A stretch of 64,000 nt of DNA, from the NCBI GenBank assembly GCA_013002535.1, contig JABDJK010000101.1:1-64000 (forward strand), given 5' to 3'. The notes beneath the pieces are model-generated. The model did no database searches, was not told where the DNA came from, and was given only the letters and a program-made list of their open reading frames with translations. Source of the stretch: Hyphococcus sp. GTDB lineage: Bacteria; Pseudomonadota; Alphaproteobacteria; Caulobacterales; Parvularculaceae. A program made the translations under genes and the position numbers. This document shows, in pieces, positions 27,751 through 36,755 of this stretch (position 1 is its first letter; each line of letters starts with the position of its first letter).

Positions 27751-29019
27751 TTGAAAGTCCTACTTATTGGCGGCGGCGGCAGGGAACATGCGCTCGGTTG
27801 GAAAATTGCGCAAAGTCCCAAATTATCCAAGCTTTATCTTGCTCCTGGCAACCCGGGCCTCAATCAATTTGGATCGCCCGTTGATCTGAGCGACACAGAT
27901 ATCGACGGCATTACGAAGTTTGCCGTGGAAAAATCAATAGACCTCGTGGTCGTGGGGCCGGAAGCCCCGTTGGCCCTCGGTCTTGGCGACAAAATCCGCG
28001 CCGCCGGCATTGCTTGTTTCGGACCCGATAAGGCGGCGGCCGAACTCGAATCGTCAAAAAGCTTCATGAAGGACGTTTGCGGCGCTGCCGGGGCGCCGAC
28101 GGCTGATTACGGAAAGTTCACTGAAGCCGGCGCGGCGAAGGCGTTTCTGGCGCGCCAGACGCCGCCTTACGTGATCAAGGCTGACGGGCTCGCCGCCGGC
28201 AAGGGCGTTGTCGTCACCGAGGATAAACAAGAGGCGGAAGCCGCGATTGACGAAATGCTGGCGGGGCGCTTTGGTGCGGCCGGGGCAACCATTGTCATCG
28301 AGGAATTCATGCACGGCGAAGAAGCGAGCTTTTTTGTCGTCACTGACGGGGTGTCCATTGCACCCTTGATTGCCGCACAGGATCACAAGCGCGCCTTTGA
28401 TGGCGACGAAGGACCAAACACCGGCGGCATGGGCGCCTATTCTCCAACGCCGGTGTTCACCGATACCGTCCGTAGGCGGACCATGAACGAGATAGTTAGC
28501 CCTATCGTCAATGAAATGCGCTCACGGGGAACGCCCTATCAGGGCGTTTTGTATTTCGGCTTAATGATTGAGAACGAGGCGCCGCGGCTGGTCGAAATCA
28601 ACGCGCGATTTGGTGATCCGGAATGTCAGGTCATTATGCGCCGGATGGAAAGCGACATACTGCCCTTGCTCTTCGCCGCGGCGACAAACACATTGTCGGG
28701 ACAAAAAACGTCGTGGCGAGACGACGCCGCCGCGCTCGTTGTCTATGCCGCCAATGGATATCCGGAGAAATATGAAAAAGGCTCGGCGATCGCGGGGGTC
28801 GATGCTGCAAACGCAATCGACGGCGTCGAAGTCTTTCACGCCGGGACCAGGATAGAAAACGGCGCGCTGGTTTCAGCCGGCGGCAGGGTATTGAATGTCA
28901 CCGCGACAGGCGCTTCCATCAAGGACGCTGTTGCGCGCGCCTATGAAGCCATCAATGAGATCGACTGGTCCGACGGCTTTTATCGAAAAGATATCGGATG
29001 GCGGGCGATTAACGGGTAG
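27751..29019 (+). CDS. purD: Phosphoribosylamine-glycine ligase
   Basis: The 422-residue enzyme makes GAR from phosphoribosylamine, glycine and ATP in purine synthesis. I set the start at the TTG at 27751, because (M)KVLLIGGGGREHALGWK is the standard N-terminus and a GGGAG site lies 9 bases before it. An in-frame ATG at 27694 would lie only 12 bases from the divergent gene's start and adds a non-family extension. ATP-grasp motifs are seen: VIKADGLAAGKGVVV (near 140), DEGPNTGGMGAYSP (near 225) and EINARFGDPE (near 285). Length is typical. The use of TTG suggests modest translation. Confidence 0.95.
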   Translation: MKVLLIGGGGREHALGWKIAQSPKLSKLYLAPGNPGLNQFGSPVDLSDTDIDGITKFAVEKSIDLVVVGPEAPLALGLGDKIRAAGIACFGPDKAAAELESSKSFMKDVCGAAGAPTADYGKFTEAGAAKAFLARQTPPYVIKADGLAAGKGVVVTEDKQEAEAAIDEMLAGRFGAAGATIVIEEFMHGEEASFFVVTDGVSIAPLIAAQDHKRAFDGDEGPNTGGMGAYSPTPVFTDTVRRRTMNEIVSPIVNEMRSRGTPYQGVLYFGLMIENEAPRLVEINARFGDPECQVIMRRMESDILPLLFAAATNTLSGQKTSWRDDAAALVVYAANGYPEKYEKGSAIAGVDAANAIDGVEVFHAGTRIENGALVSAGGRVLNVTATGASIKDAVARAYEAINEIDWSDGFYRKDIGWRAING

Positions 29020-29103
29020 CGCTGCACAAATTTGTTCCGGCAGCGACAGATTCCATGGTACACGAATTCATGACCATGAAGCATTTCAGCCGCCGGAAAT
29101 AAA

Positions 29104-30174
29104 ATGTCTGAAACTCCTGCCGACGCGTTTACCGGCGTAGAAGATGCGCCAGAACATCTGAAAATCGACAAGGACGCTCTTGGCAGTTTTCTGTCAGAAA
29201 ATATCGCCGGCTTCGGCCCCCTCTCCGACATCAAAAAGTTTCGCGGCGGCCAGTCCAATCCGACCTATTTGCTGACCACACCGGCGCAGAAATATGTGTT
29301 GCGCAGGAAGCCGCCGGGAAAGTTGCTGCCGTCCGCACACGCAGTTGAGCGCGAATATAAAGTCATGACGGCCCTCAACACCGCCGGCTTTCCGGCGCCG
29401 AAAACCTATCTGCTCTGCGAAGATTCTGAAATTGTTGGCACACCATTCTACGTCATGGAATTTGTTGAGGGACGAATTTTCTGGGATTCGAGCTTGCCCG
29501 ACGTCGGCGAAGACGAGCGCGCGCCATTATTCAATGCGCTGGTTGATACCCTCGCCGATCTTCATAACATCGATTACGAAAAAATCGGCCTGTCGGATTT
29601 TGGAAAACCCGGAAATTACTTTGAGCGCCAGATTGGCCGCTGGTCGAAACAATATAAGGCGGCCGAGACATCTGAAATCGACGAGATGAACCGTCTGATG
29701 GAATGGCTGCCGGGCGCTATCCCCAACGAAGATACAACGACCATCGTTCATGGCGACTATCGTTTCGACAACGCCATCATGCATGCCGATCGGCCGGAAA
29801 CGATTGCGGTTCTTGACTGGGAACTTTCAACCCTCGGGCATCCGCTAGCGGACTTTACCAATTTTCTGATGGTCTATTTCTTTCCGCCGAATGTTCGCGG
29901 CGGGCTTGCGGGGCTCGATATCGACACCCTCAAAATCCCATCCGTAGACGCCACGATCAAGCGCTATTGCGAGCGAACCAACCGAGACAATATCGCCGAT
30001 CTGGAATTTTCATTGGCGTATAACATGTTTCGGTTGGCTGCGATTGTTCAGGGCGTTTATGCCCGCGCCATTCAGGGAAACGCATCATCTGAGGAAGCAT
30101 CGAAAATGGGTGACCAGGTGAAACCTCTGGCGGTTTTGGCATGGAGCTTTGCTGAGAGGTCTATGCGCTCTTGA
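29104..30174 (+). CDS. Aminoglycoside-phosphotransferase-fold kinase (ACAD10-like)
   Basis: The 356-residue protein is an APH/choline-kinase-fold phosphotransferase of the group associated with acyl-CoA dehydrogenases (ACAD10/11 N-terminal-like). These are thought to phosphorylate 4-hydroxyacyl-CoA during fatty-acid degradation. Catalytic motifs are IVHGDYRFDNAIM (near residue 217) and AVLDWELSTLGHPLADF (near 238). The ATP-side motif FRGGQSNPTYLL lies near residue 45. No acyl-CoA dehydrogenase is adjacent here, so the substrate is inferred from the family only. The 3' end overlaps the convergent flippase gene by 14 bases. Confidence 0.85.
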   Translation: MSETPADAFTGVEDAPEHLKIDKDALGSFLSENIAGFGPLSDIKKFRGGQSNPTYLLTTPAQKYVLRRKPPGKLLPSAHAVEREYKVMTALNTAGFPAPKTYLLCEDSEIVGTPFYVMEFVEGRIFWDSSLPDVGEDERAPLFNALVDTLADLHNIDYEKIGLSDFGKPGNYFERQIGRWSKQYKAAETSEIDEMNRLMEWLPGAIPNEDTTTIVHGDYRFDNAIMHADRPETIAVLDWELSTLGHPLADFTNFLMVYFFPPNVRGGLAGLDIDTLKIPSVDATIKRYCERTNRDNIADLEFSLAYNMFRLAAIVQGVYARAIQGNASSEEASKMGDQVKPLAVLAWSFAERSMRS

Positions 30175-31660
30175 GTTTGGCGGCTTGCCGTTTCAACTGG
30201 TCAAGAACCGCGCTTTCAACGCCTTTCGGTGCGCCCTCCAATCTCCATGCCGCCAACAGTCCGGCGCCATAAAATGAAATGCCGGCGACGATATCAATCG
30301 CTACGCGCGCAAACAAGTGCATGCCTTCGATCGCAGGCAAATGCACACGCACGACGAAAAAGTAAAGCGCCATGGAAATTACGCCGATGAAACTGCGTCG
30401 CGCCACGAATAGACAATCAAAGAAGCCATGACCGCTCAACTTTTGATATAATGAAAGATACAAAATAACGAGCAGACCCATCCCCGCGACTGACGAAAAT
30501 ATTGCGCCGTATAGTCCGTACACAGCCGTTGCCCAGACAAAAATCGGCATCCGTATGCAAAAGAATATCAACAGGCGATAAAATATTTCTTTCGGCTGAC
30601 CAGCAGCGAGCGCATATCCTTGCGTTGCATAAAACAGAGCAAGAATTCCCGCCGCCGGCGTGAAGTACCGCACCACCGGAACAGCGGCATCCCACTGGTC
30701 GCCCAGCAATAACGCCACCAAATCTGCTGCAATGAATGCGCAGCCAAACGCTGCCGGCATTGCCACGATGCTTAACGCTTCAACGCCGCGCAGGAATGCG
30801 CGGCGCATCCCATCGGGGCTGCCTTGCAATTCCGACAGTCCGGGATAGATCGCGCGCGCCAGCGGCGTCGCAAGCTCCTGCGACGGCAAGGCGGCGATGG
30901 AATCGCCAAGATAGTAAGCGCCGGCTTTTGATGTTCCGATTAGCTTGCCGAGAAACAACATATCCAGTTTGTTGTTGAGCGCGGACATTACCGAGACGCC
31001 AGTCACCCAACCGGTGAAACCGAATAACTCTTTAAATTTAGAAAGCGATAGGCGCGGCAAATATGGCCGCAACAAATAAGATAAAAACGTTTGGGCTACG
31101 GCGCCCGCGATTAAGCCTAGCAAAATCGCAAGATAGGTTTTGAACATCAGCGCGATCGTGACGGAGACAATGACGCCGGCAATTTTGTTCAAGGCTGTCG
31201 CCAGAAATTCCTTTGTAAAATCCAGCTGCCGTTCAAACTCGTAATATTTCGGATTGATGAGCGCATGAAATATTGGGACCGCCGCCACGCACAGAAAAAC
31301 AACAACAGCGCGTTTGTCATCATAAATTCCACCGGCCAGCGGCGCAAACGCCAACAATAATAGCGACACCAAAACGCCGCGAATTGCCGAGAGCGTGAAC
31401 AACGTATCGTAATGTTCGCGGCCCGCCGTCCTGAATTTTACGACCGTATGCGAAACGCCAATGTCGGAAATATTTTGCAACAATTGCATCATCGTCAACC
31501 CGACTGCGACGATGCCGAAATCATTTGGCGCGAGTAGCCTTGCCAGAATCAACGTATTGATGAGCCCCAGTGAACGAATAAAAAAGCGCCCCGCGACGAT
31601 CCACGCCGCGCCGCGCGCAACCCGTTCGCCTAACGGCTTTATGTCGCCAATATCTTGCAA
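30161..31660 (-). CDS. MOP-superfamily flippase (Wzx-like), end of PKS-NRPS cluster
   Basis: The 499-residue protein has about 14 hydrophobic spans and the N-terminal motif GAAWIVAGRFFIRSLGLINTL of Wzx/polysaccharide-transport proteins in the MATE/MOP superfamily. It is the last gene of the minus-strand PKS-NRPS set, 36 bases after the second hydrolase, so it is likely co-transcribed. MOP-superfamily proteins can export natural products (the MATE transporter ClbM in colibactin synthesis is a known case), so it may carry the cluster's product or a lipid-linked precursor across the inner membrane (inference). The alternative is an unrelated O-antigen flippase, but no glycosyltransferases are nearby. 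Confidence 0.82.
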   Translation of the reverse strand: MQDIGDIKPLGERVARGAAWIVAGRFFIRSLGLINTLILARLLAPNDFGIVAVGLTMMQLLQNISDIGVSHTVVKFRTAGREHYDTLFTLSAIRGVLVSLLLLAFAPLAGGIYDDKRAVVVFLCVAAVPIFHALINPKYYEFERQLDFTKEFLATALNKIAGVIVSVTIALMFKTYLAILLGLIAGAVAQTFLSYLLRPYLPRLSLSKFKELFGFTGWVTGVSVMSALNNKLDMLFLGKLIGTSKAGAYYLGDSIAALPSQELATPLARAIYPGLSELQGSPDGMRRAFLRGVEALSIVAMPAAFGCAFIAADLVALLLGDQWDAAVPVVRYFTPAAGILALFYATQGYALAAGQPKEIFYRLLIFFCIRMPIFVWATAVYGLYGAIFSSVAGMGLLVILYLSLYQKLSGHGFFDCLFVARRSFIGVISMALYFFVVRVHLPAIEGMHLFARVAIDIVAGISFYGAGLLAAWRLEGAPKGVESAVLDQLKRQAAKLKSA

Positions 31661-31696
31661 GTTTGCTTTCCGTCGCTCATGCGATGTTTATGAAAC

Positions 31697-32548
31697 TTAA
31701 TCCGTGAACCGCTGTTTCAGCCAAGTTTCTATCTCGGTCAACAACATATTTTGTGACTGAAGTGTGGTGTAAGTATGGGTAACGCGCGGATTCACATTGA
31801 CCGTGACTTTACCCTCTAGCTGATAATCGGAGAATGTCTGGAAAAACTGTGTGGCGCGCGTGATTTCTCGCTGAACATAGGCAGTATAGAAAATGCCGAT
31901 TTCAACGCCGCGCTTGGTTAGAGTTCGCAACTCATTGCCAAATTCGGCTTTCGGCGGACGCAGTCGGCCTTGCTCATCGGTATCTCCACCATATTCTGAA
32001 AATTCAGATTTGCTGCGCACTGTCCGCAGCGAAAGCGTTTTGGCGTTCAATTTGAGTTCGCTGAATTTTCGCGCCCAACGATAGGGGTCTAGATACCGGT
32101 TGATCATGTTTTCAATTGCCGCACCCAGGGCGGGAAAGGCATGGGGATCGAGCAGCACCAAACCCGAGAGACGATGATCGGCCAACGCGGCGCGTTGAAA
32201 ATTATCTGCGCCCGAACACATTCCTATACCGATGACACTATCAGACCGCCCGTTTTCTTCTAGAAAATCTGCTGCGGCGGAAATATCTTGCGCCGATTGG
32301 CGTTCGTATCCGAGCGCGCCGGCGGCAGGCGCGCTCTCTCCCAATCCGCTTAGGTCAAATCGAAGCGAGTCAAATCCGATATCAGCGAGTCTTCGCGCTA
32401 ACTTTACATTCAGTCGATGCGCCCCGATGCGGTGAATGATACCGGCGTTAGTCAACAGGATTGTCGGGCGGTTCGAATTCTTCCGTTGGGTGTTCCACAC
32501 CCCGGACAGCCGCCCGTCATCACCGAATTGTACGATGCGTTCATTCAT
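31697..32548 (-). CDS. Alpha/beta hydrolase with Cys nucleophile (exosortase-hydrolase-1-like)
   Basis: The 283-residue protein has the layout of the alpha/beta hydrolases associated with exosortase A systems. The nucleophile elbow reads GIGMCSGADNF, so a Cys occupies the position of the usual Ser. A candidate catalytic His is in NPRVTHTYTT near the C-terminus. I chose the ATG at 32548, since it overlaps the upstream stop by 8 bases (coupled translation) and starts the recognisable fold (MNERIVQFGDDG). The frame is open for 17 more codons upstream. As the cluster has no thioesterase domain, this protein is a candidate for product release or for editing of stalled thioesters (inference). Confidence 0.75.
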   Translation of the reverse strand: MNERIVQFGDDGRLSGVWNTQRKNSNRPTILLTNAGIIHRIGAHRLNVKLARRLADIGFDSLRFDLSGLGESAPAAGALGYERQSAQDISAAADFLEENGRSDSVIGIGMCSGADNFQRAALADHRLSGLVLLDPHAFPALGAAIENMINRYLDPYRWARKFSELKLNAKTLSLRTVRSKSEFSEYGGDTDEQGRLRPPKAEFGNELRTLTKRGVEIGIFYTAYVQREITRATQFFQTFSDYQLEGKVTVNVNPRVTHTYTTLQSQNMLLTEIETWLKQRFTD

Positions 32549-33353
32549 CGCCGTCCGCCAATGCCCTGACGATTGCGGCGATGCTGTCATTTGGAACAAT
32601 AATTGAATTTAGCGCTTGGTGTGAATTCCAGGTCACAGATTCATCGAATTCTATCGAAACGGATGATGCTGTGCTTGTAAGTTGTCCATGAAGTTTTCTG
32701 AACGCCCCGGATGACTTGCGCCCAATGAGCGCCACGTCGTCACAAACATCCAAATCGGAACCATTTAACTCCAAATCAACCACATCGGATATGAGACTTT
32801 CGGAGACTCCAAACCCCATGACTTCCGTTAGTTGCATTGACAATTCCCGGCGAATTCTACGCTCCGGCATATCCAGCGCATCGGCCAGGTATTTGGCATG
32901 GGACGCCGTCAAATCGTCGATATATTCGCTCCCTGATATCACCGGGTCCCAGCCGAGGAATTTCGCCAAATTGACGTTCGCGCTTGAAAAAGCGCTCAAC
33001 GCTACAGGAACTGCGAGACCGAGGCCGCACCAAGCGACACGTCTTATATTACTTAAATCGATCAGCTCTTCATGCGCGGTCAAAATATCGGTTTGCATGC
33101 CATCGATGGATGTTTCGACACATTCGCCAGCGGAGTCGCCTGCGCCATAATAGTCGAAACGAAGAACGGCGGCGCCAAGAGCCGCCAATCGCTCGGCGAT
33201 GATTTTCTGAACGCGATAACTGCGGATGGCTTCCTCGCCAAATGGATTGAGTAATAAGACAGCCAATGGTCGCCTGCGCCGCACGCTCGGGGCATGGTAT
33301 ACGCCGTAAAGTGTTCTGTCGCCTTCGCCGAAATGAAAAGATGTTGCGGTCAT
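32541..33353 (-). CDS. Degenerate alpha/beta hydrolase (exosortase-hydrolase-2-like)
   Basis: The 270-residue protein has the early strands of a serine-aminopeptidase-type alpha/beta hydrolase (LAVLLLNPFGEEAIRS, VLRFDYYGAGDSAGE). The nucleophile elbow reads VAWCGLGLAVPVA, with no Ser, and the C-terminal catalytic His is not evident. It therefore looks catalytically altered, as in the 'hydrolase 2' group of exosortase A loci. It lies 66 bases after the NRPS gene and is coupled to the next hydrolase. A binding or scaffolding role for the partner hydrolase is one reading; a non-Ser mechanism is another. No function is claimed. Confidence 0.68.
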   Translation of the reverse strand: MTATSFHFGEGDRTLYGVYHAPSVRRRRPLAVLLLNPFGEEAIRSYRVQKIIAERLAALGAAVLRFDYYGAGDSAGECVETSIDGMQTDILTAHEELIDLSNIRRVAWCGLGLAVPVALSAFSSANVNLAKFLGWDPVISGSEYIDDLTASHAKYLADALDMPERRIRRELSMQLTEVMGFGVSESLISDVVDLELNGSDLDVCDDVALIGRKSSGAFRKLHGQLTSTASSVSIEFDESVTWNSHQALNSIIVPNDSIAAIVRALADGDE

Positions 33354-33419
33354 CGATAAGCCCCAACGAGTTGCTCAATGACTGACTCGAGACAGGCGGC
33401 AGGCGCCCTATTGATTTTG

Positions 33420-36400
33420 TTAAGCTGCATCGACAACAACTGCGCCGGAAGCCAGCTGCTCCATGGTTTCAAAGATAACCGCACGCGGCGACACCACCAG
33501 ATTTAATTTTTTTCGAACCTGCGCCACCATTCTCGCAACCTGCAGTGATTGCCCGCCAAGTTCAAAAAAATTATCCAGTATCGAAACGTCATCGACGTTC
33601 AGGATTTCCCGCCATATTTCTGCAAACGCCGCCTCTATTTCGTTGCGCGGCGGAATATGCTGCTTGCCAGTAGAAATTCCGCCTGTCGGCGGCGGCAGCT
33701 GTTTCCGATCGATCTTGTTATTTGCCGTCATCGGCATTGAATCGAGGACCGTAAAAAATTGCGGCGTCATGTAGAGCGGTAGATGGCGCCGAAGCCAACG
33801 GCGTAATTCGCTGCCCGTCGCACTCGCCTCCTCGTGGAATGCCACATAAGCGGCAAGCGACGGATCGGCGTCGTCATTTTTGATTACTGCCGCTACGCAT
33901 TGTTTTACCGCCTCATGCTTGCCTAACGCCGCTTCAATATCGCCGAGTTCAATTCTATACCCGCGGATTTTTACCTGATCGTCTTTGCGGCCCAGGATCT
34001 CAACGTTGCCATCCAACCGCCACCTGGCGCGGTCGCCAGTATTGTAAATAACGCCGACGCCGTCATCGAAAATGTTGCTGCGAAACTTTTCTTTCGTCAG
34101 TTCGGGCTTTCCCAAATACCCGATCGCGACGCCCTCGCCGCCGATCCAAAGGTCGCCGGGCAAACCTGGAGCTGTCAAATTCCCATTCGGGTCGCGGATG
34201 TAAAGCGCCGTATTTGCAATAGGGCGACCAACGTGAATATCGTTCGGATTGTCAATTTTCGCGCATGACGACCAAACCGTCGTTTCTGTTGGGCCGTATA
34301 AATTCCATAGCTCGCCGACGCGCGGAAGCAACGCCTCAGCAACGTCTTTCGGCATTGGTTCACCGCCGCACAGACATTTCAGGTTTGCGCGTCCCTGCCA
34401 GCCTGCATCCAATAGCAACCGCCATGTCGCAGGCGTCCCCTGCAGAACAGAAATTTCCTGTTCATCGATTAAATCCGCGAGACGAAACCCGTCCATCGCA
34501 TCATCGTCGCTCGCGAGTATTGTCGCGGCGCCGATTGACAACGGCAGGAAAAACTCCAGGAGCATGACATCGAATGAAATGGTTGTTACCGCCAACAATC
34601 GGTCATCGGAATTTATGCCCGGCGTTAACGCCATTGCTTCTATGAAATTGGTCAATGACCGGTGCGAAACCGCCACGCCTTTTGGGTTCCCGGAAGAACC
34701 CGACGTATAGATGACATAGGCGCGTGCGTCAGGGTCGCCATCGGCATAGATGGCTTTCTGCTGACGCGGCGTTTCGCCCTCAGGCAACATCTCAGCAATA
34801 TCAATAAAGTTTGGACTTTTCGACGGCCACTCATCAATCAAGTTTGATGACGAGATCACAAATTTCGCGTCAGAATCCTCGATCATGTAGGCAAGGCGCG
34901 CATGCGGAAACATCGGGTCGAGCGGCAGAAACGCGGCGCCAGCTTTCCAAATTCCCAGCATCGCCGCGACGACGTCCGGCGACCGGTCCAAAAATATTCC
35001 AACAATATCGCCGGCGCCGACATTCCTCGCATCAAGGCTGATTCCAATGGCGTCGGCGCGCGCATTCAATTCACGATAGGTCAGCGCGACATCTGACATG
35101 CCGATCGCGGTTTTTTCAGGCGTCGATTGCACGCAAGTTTCAAAATAACGGTGCGCGGAGGCACGGCGCTTCCGGTCAAGCTTCGTATTGTTCCATTCGC
35201 GCATTTCTTTTGTCAGTCCGGTTTCAGGCAAGAGCGGCGCCTCAGCAACCGGCGAATGACTGTTAGCAATGACCGATTTCAGAAAAACTGAAAAATAGTT
35301 GGCGAAACGCTCGACTAACGCGTGCGAAAACAGCGTTGGATTGTAGCCGAATTCCAATTCAATTTGCTCGCGGCTTTCACCAACGCTAAGGTGCAAATCA
35401 ACAAGACAATATGTCGGATGAACCGCATAGGATTGGATTTCCAAATCGCCAAAACGCGTCCGTCGCTCGTCGAGATTTTGGTGGGTGAACATAGATTGAT
35501 AGAGTGCCGTTCGCGATGGATCATGCGAAACCCGCAACTTTTGTTGCAGATACTCCATTGGAACGCTTTGGCGCCCATAAGCCTCAATGGTTTTGTCCGT
35601 GATCTTCTGCAGCAACTGCGCAAACGTTTTGCCCGGTTCTATGTCTTCTGATATCGCGACGACATTGCTGAACAATCCGATCTGGTCTTGCAGCTCTTCT
35701 TTTTCGCGGTTGCCGACAGGTGCGCCCACGGCAATCGCAGTCTGGCCGGAGATCCGGTGCAAAAATGCAATCCAGACCGCCAGCAAAATTTGCGCGCTGG
35801 TGCATTTGTTTTCTAAAGAGAAACTACGCAAAGCCTTGACCGTCGCAGCGTCGGCCACGAAAGACACCGCGTCGCCCTTATAAGAAAATAACTTCGGGCG
35901 CGGCTTATCCGTCGGAAGTGACAAATATTCATCTGTGGATTTTAGCTGGCTCTCCCAATACCGCAATTCGGCGCCAAACGCCGGGCTTTCCAGCCAGGCA
36001 TTTTGCCATGATGCATAGTCGGCATATTGAACCCGGAGCGGCGGCAGGGCGGCGGCGTTGCTTTCATAAAAGCTCGCAAGATCACGGAGAAAAATATCCG
36101 TGGAGATACCGTCCCAGACAAGGTGATGCGGCATGAAAAAGAAGACATGGTTTTCTGCGGATAGGCGCAACAGGCCGGCGCGAAACAACTCACCATTTTC
36201 GAGATCAAGCGGCGCCGTCCGTCGTGGTTCGATCCACTCATCAATGGCGGCTTCTTCATGTACCGCGGTTTCAGCGCCAATTTCATCGACGCTCAACGCA
36301 ACGCGGCATTCTTCAACGTAACGAACGGTTGGCGAACCATCAATTGAAAGAAATTCAGACCTTAATGCGTCGTGCCGGGCGATTACTTGATTTAATGCAG

Positions 36401-36755
36401 CCTCAAGTCGGCCGACATCGAGTGCGCCATTGAGCCGCCATGCGAATGGCAATTGATAAATCGGCAGTCCCGGGAACATATTCTGATGCGACCACATGCA
36501 TTGCTGTACAAATCCGATTTCCGGCGCGGCGCCTTCGTCTTTGATTTTTGGAATCGGAGCGTCGAAATCAAAACGTCGGCGCAGATATTCCAGCAACTCG
36601 CTCTTCCGGGCGCGAATGTTTGCGATATCATCGTCAGTCATGGTCGACTTCGGCGAAGAGATGCGCAAATTGCCGTCATCTTCTGAAAGCCTGATGTCTC
36701 TCGTTTCCAGATCGTCAAGAAATGCCGCAATCGATTTGTAATCTGCGCCAGTCAT
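33420..36755 (-). CDS. NRPS: TubC docking-C-A-PCP, predicted glycine
   Basis: The 1111-residue protein is a complete NRPS elongation module. Residues 1-62 match a TubC-type N-terminal docking domain. The condensation domain (about 75-510) has the active-site motif HHLVWDG at 210-216. The adenylation domain (about 530-1020) has YTSGSSGNPKG, YGPTETT and NNKIDR. The pocket residues read by eye are DVLQLGLVWK, two conservative changes from the glycine code DILQLGLIWK. The carrier domain has DNFFELGGQSLQ near 1060. There is no thioesterase or epimerase. Its start shares one base with the upstream stop (TAATG), so the two NRPS proteins are made together. The peptide must be released by a separate enzyme. 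Confidence 0.93.
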   Translation of the reverse strand: MTGADYKSIAAFLDDLETRDIRLSEDDGNLRISSPKSTMTDDDIANIRARKSELLEYLRRRFDFDAPIPKIKDEGAAPEIGFVQQCMWSHQNMFPGLPIYQLPFAWRLNGALDVGRLEAALNQVIARHDALRSEFLSIDGSPTVRYVEECRVALSVDEIGAETAVHEEAAIDEWIEPRRTAPLDLENGELFRAGLLRLSAENHVFFFMPHHLVWDGISTDIFLRDLASFYESNAAALPPLRVQYADYASWQNAWLESPAFGAELRYWESQLKSTDEYLSLPTDKPRPKLFSYKGDAVSFVADAATVKALRSFSLENKCTSAQILLAVWIAFLHRISGQTAIAVGAPVGNREKEELQDQIGLFSNVVAISEDIEPGKTFAQLLQKITDKTIEAYGRQSVPMEYLQQKLRVSHDPSRTALYQSMFTHQNLDERRTRFGDLEIQSYAVHPTYCLVDLHLSVGESREQIELEFGYNPTLFSHALVERFANYFSVFLKSVIANSHSPVAEAPLLPETGLTKEMREWNNTKLDRKRRASAHRYFETCVQSTPEKTAIGMSDVALTYRELNARADAIGISLDARNVGAGDIVGIFLDRSPDVVAAMLGIWKAGAAFLPLDPMFPHARLAYMIEDSDAKFVISSSNLIDEWPSKSPNFIDIAEMLPEGETPRQQKAIYADGDPDARAYVIYTSGSSGNPKGVAVSHRSLTNFIEAMALTPGINSDDRLLAVTTISFDVMLLEFFLPLSIGAATILASDDDAMDGFRLADLIDEQEISVLQGTPATWRLLLDAGWQGRANLKCLCGGEPMPKDVAEALLPRVGELWNLYGPTETTVWSSCAKIDNPNDIHVGRPIANTALYIRDPNGNLTAPGLPGDLWIGGEGVAIGYLGKPELTKEKFRSNIFDDGVGVIYNTGDRARWRLDGNVEILGRKDDQVKIRGYRIELGDIEAALGKHEAVKQCVAAVIKNDDADPSLAAYVAFHEEASATGSELRRWLRRHLPLYMTPQFFTVLDSMPMTANNKIDRKQLPPPTGGISTGKQHIPPRNEIEAAFAEIWREILNVDDVSILDNFFELGGQSLQVARMVAQVRKKLNLVVSPRAVIFETMEQLASGAVVVDAA

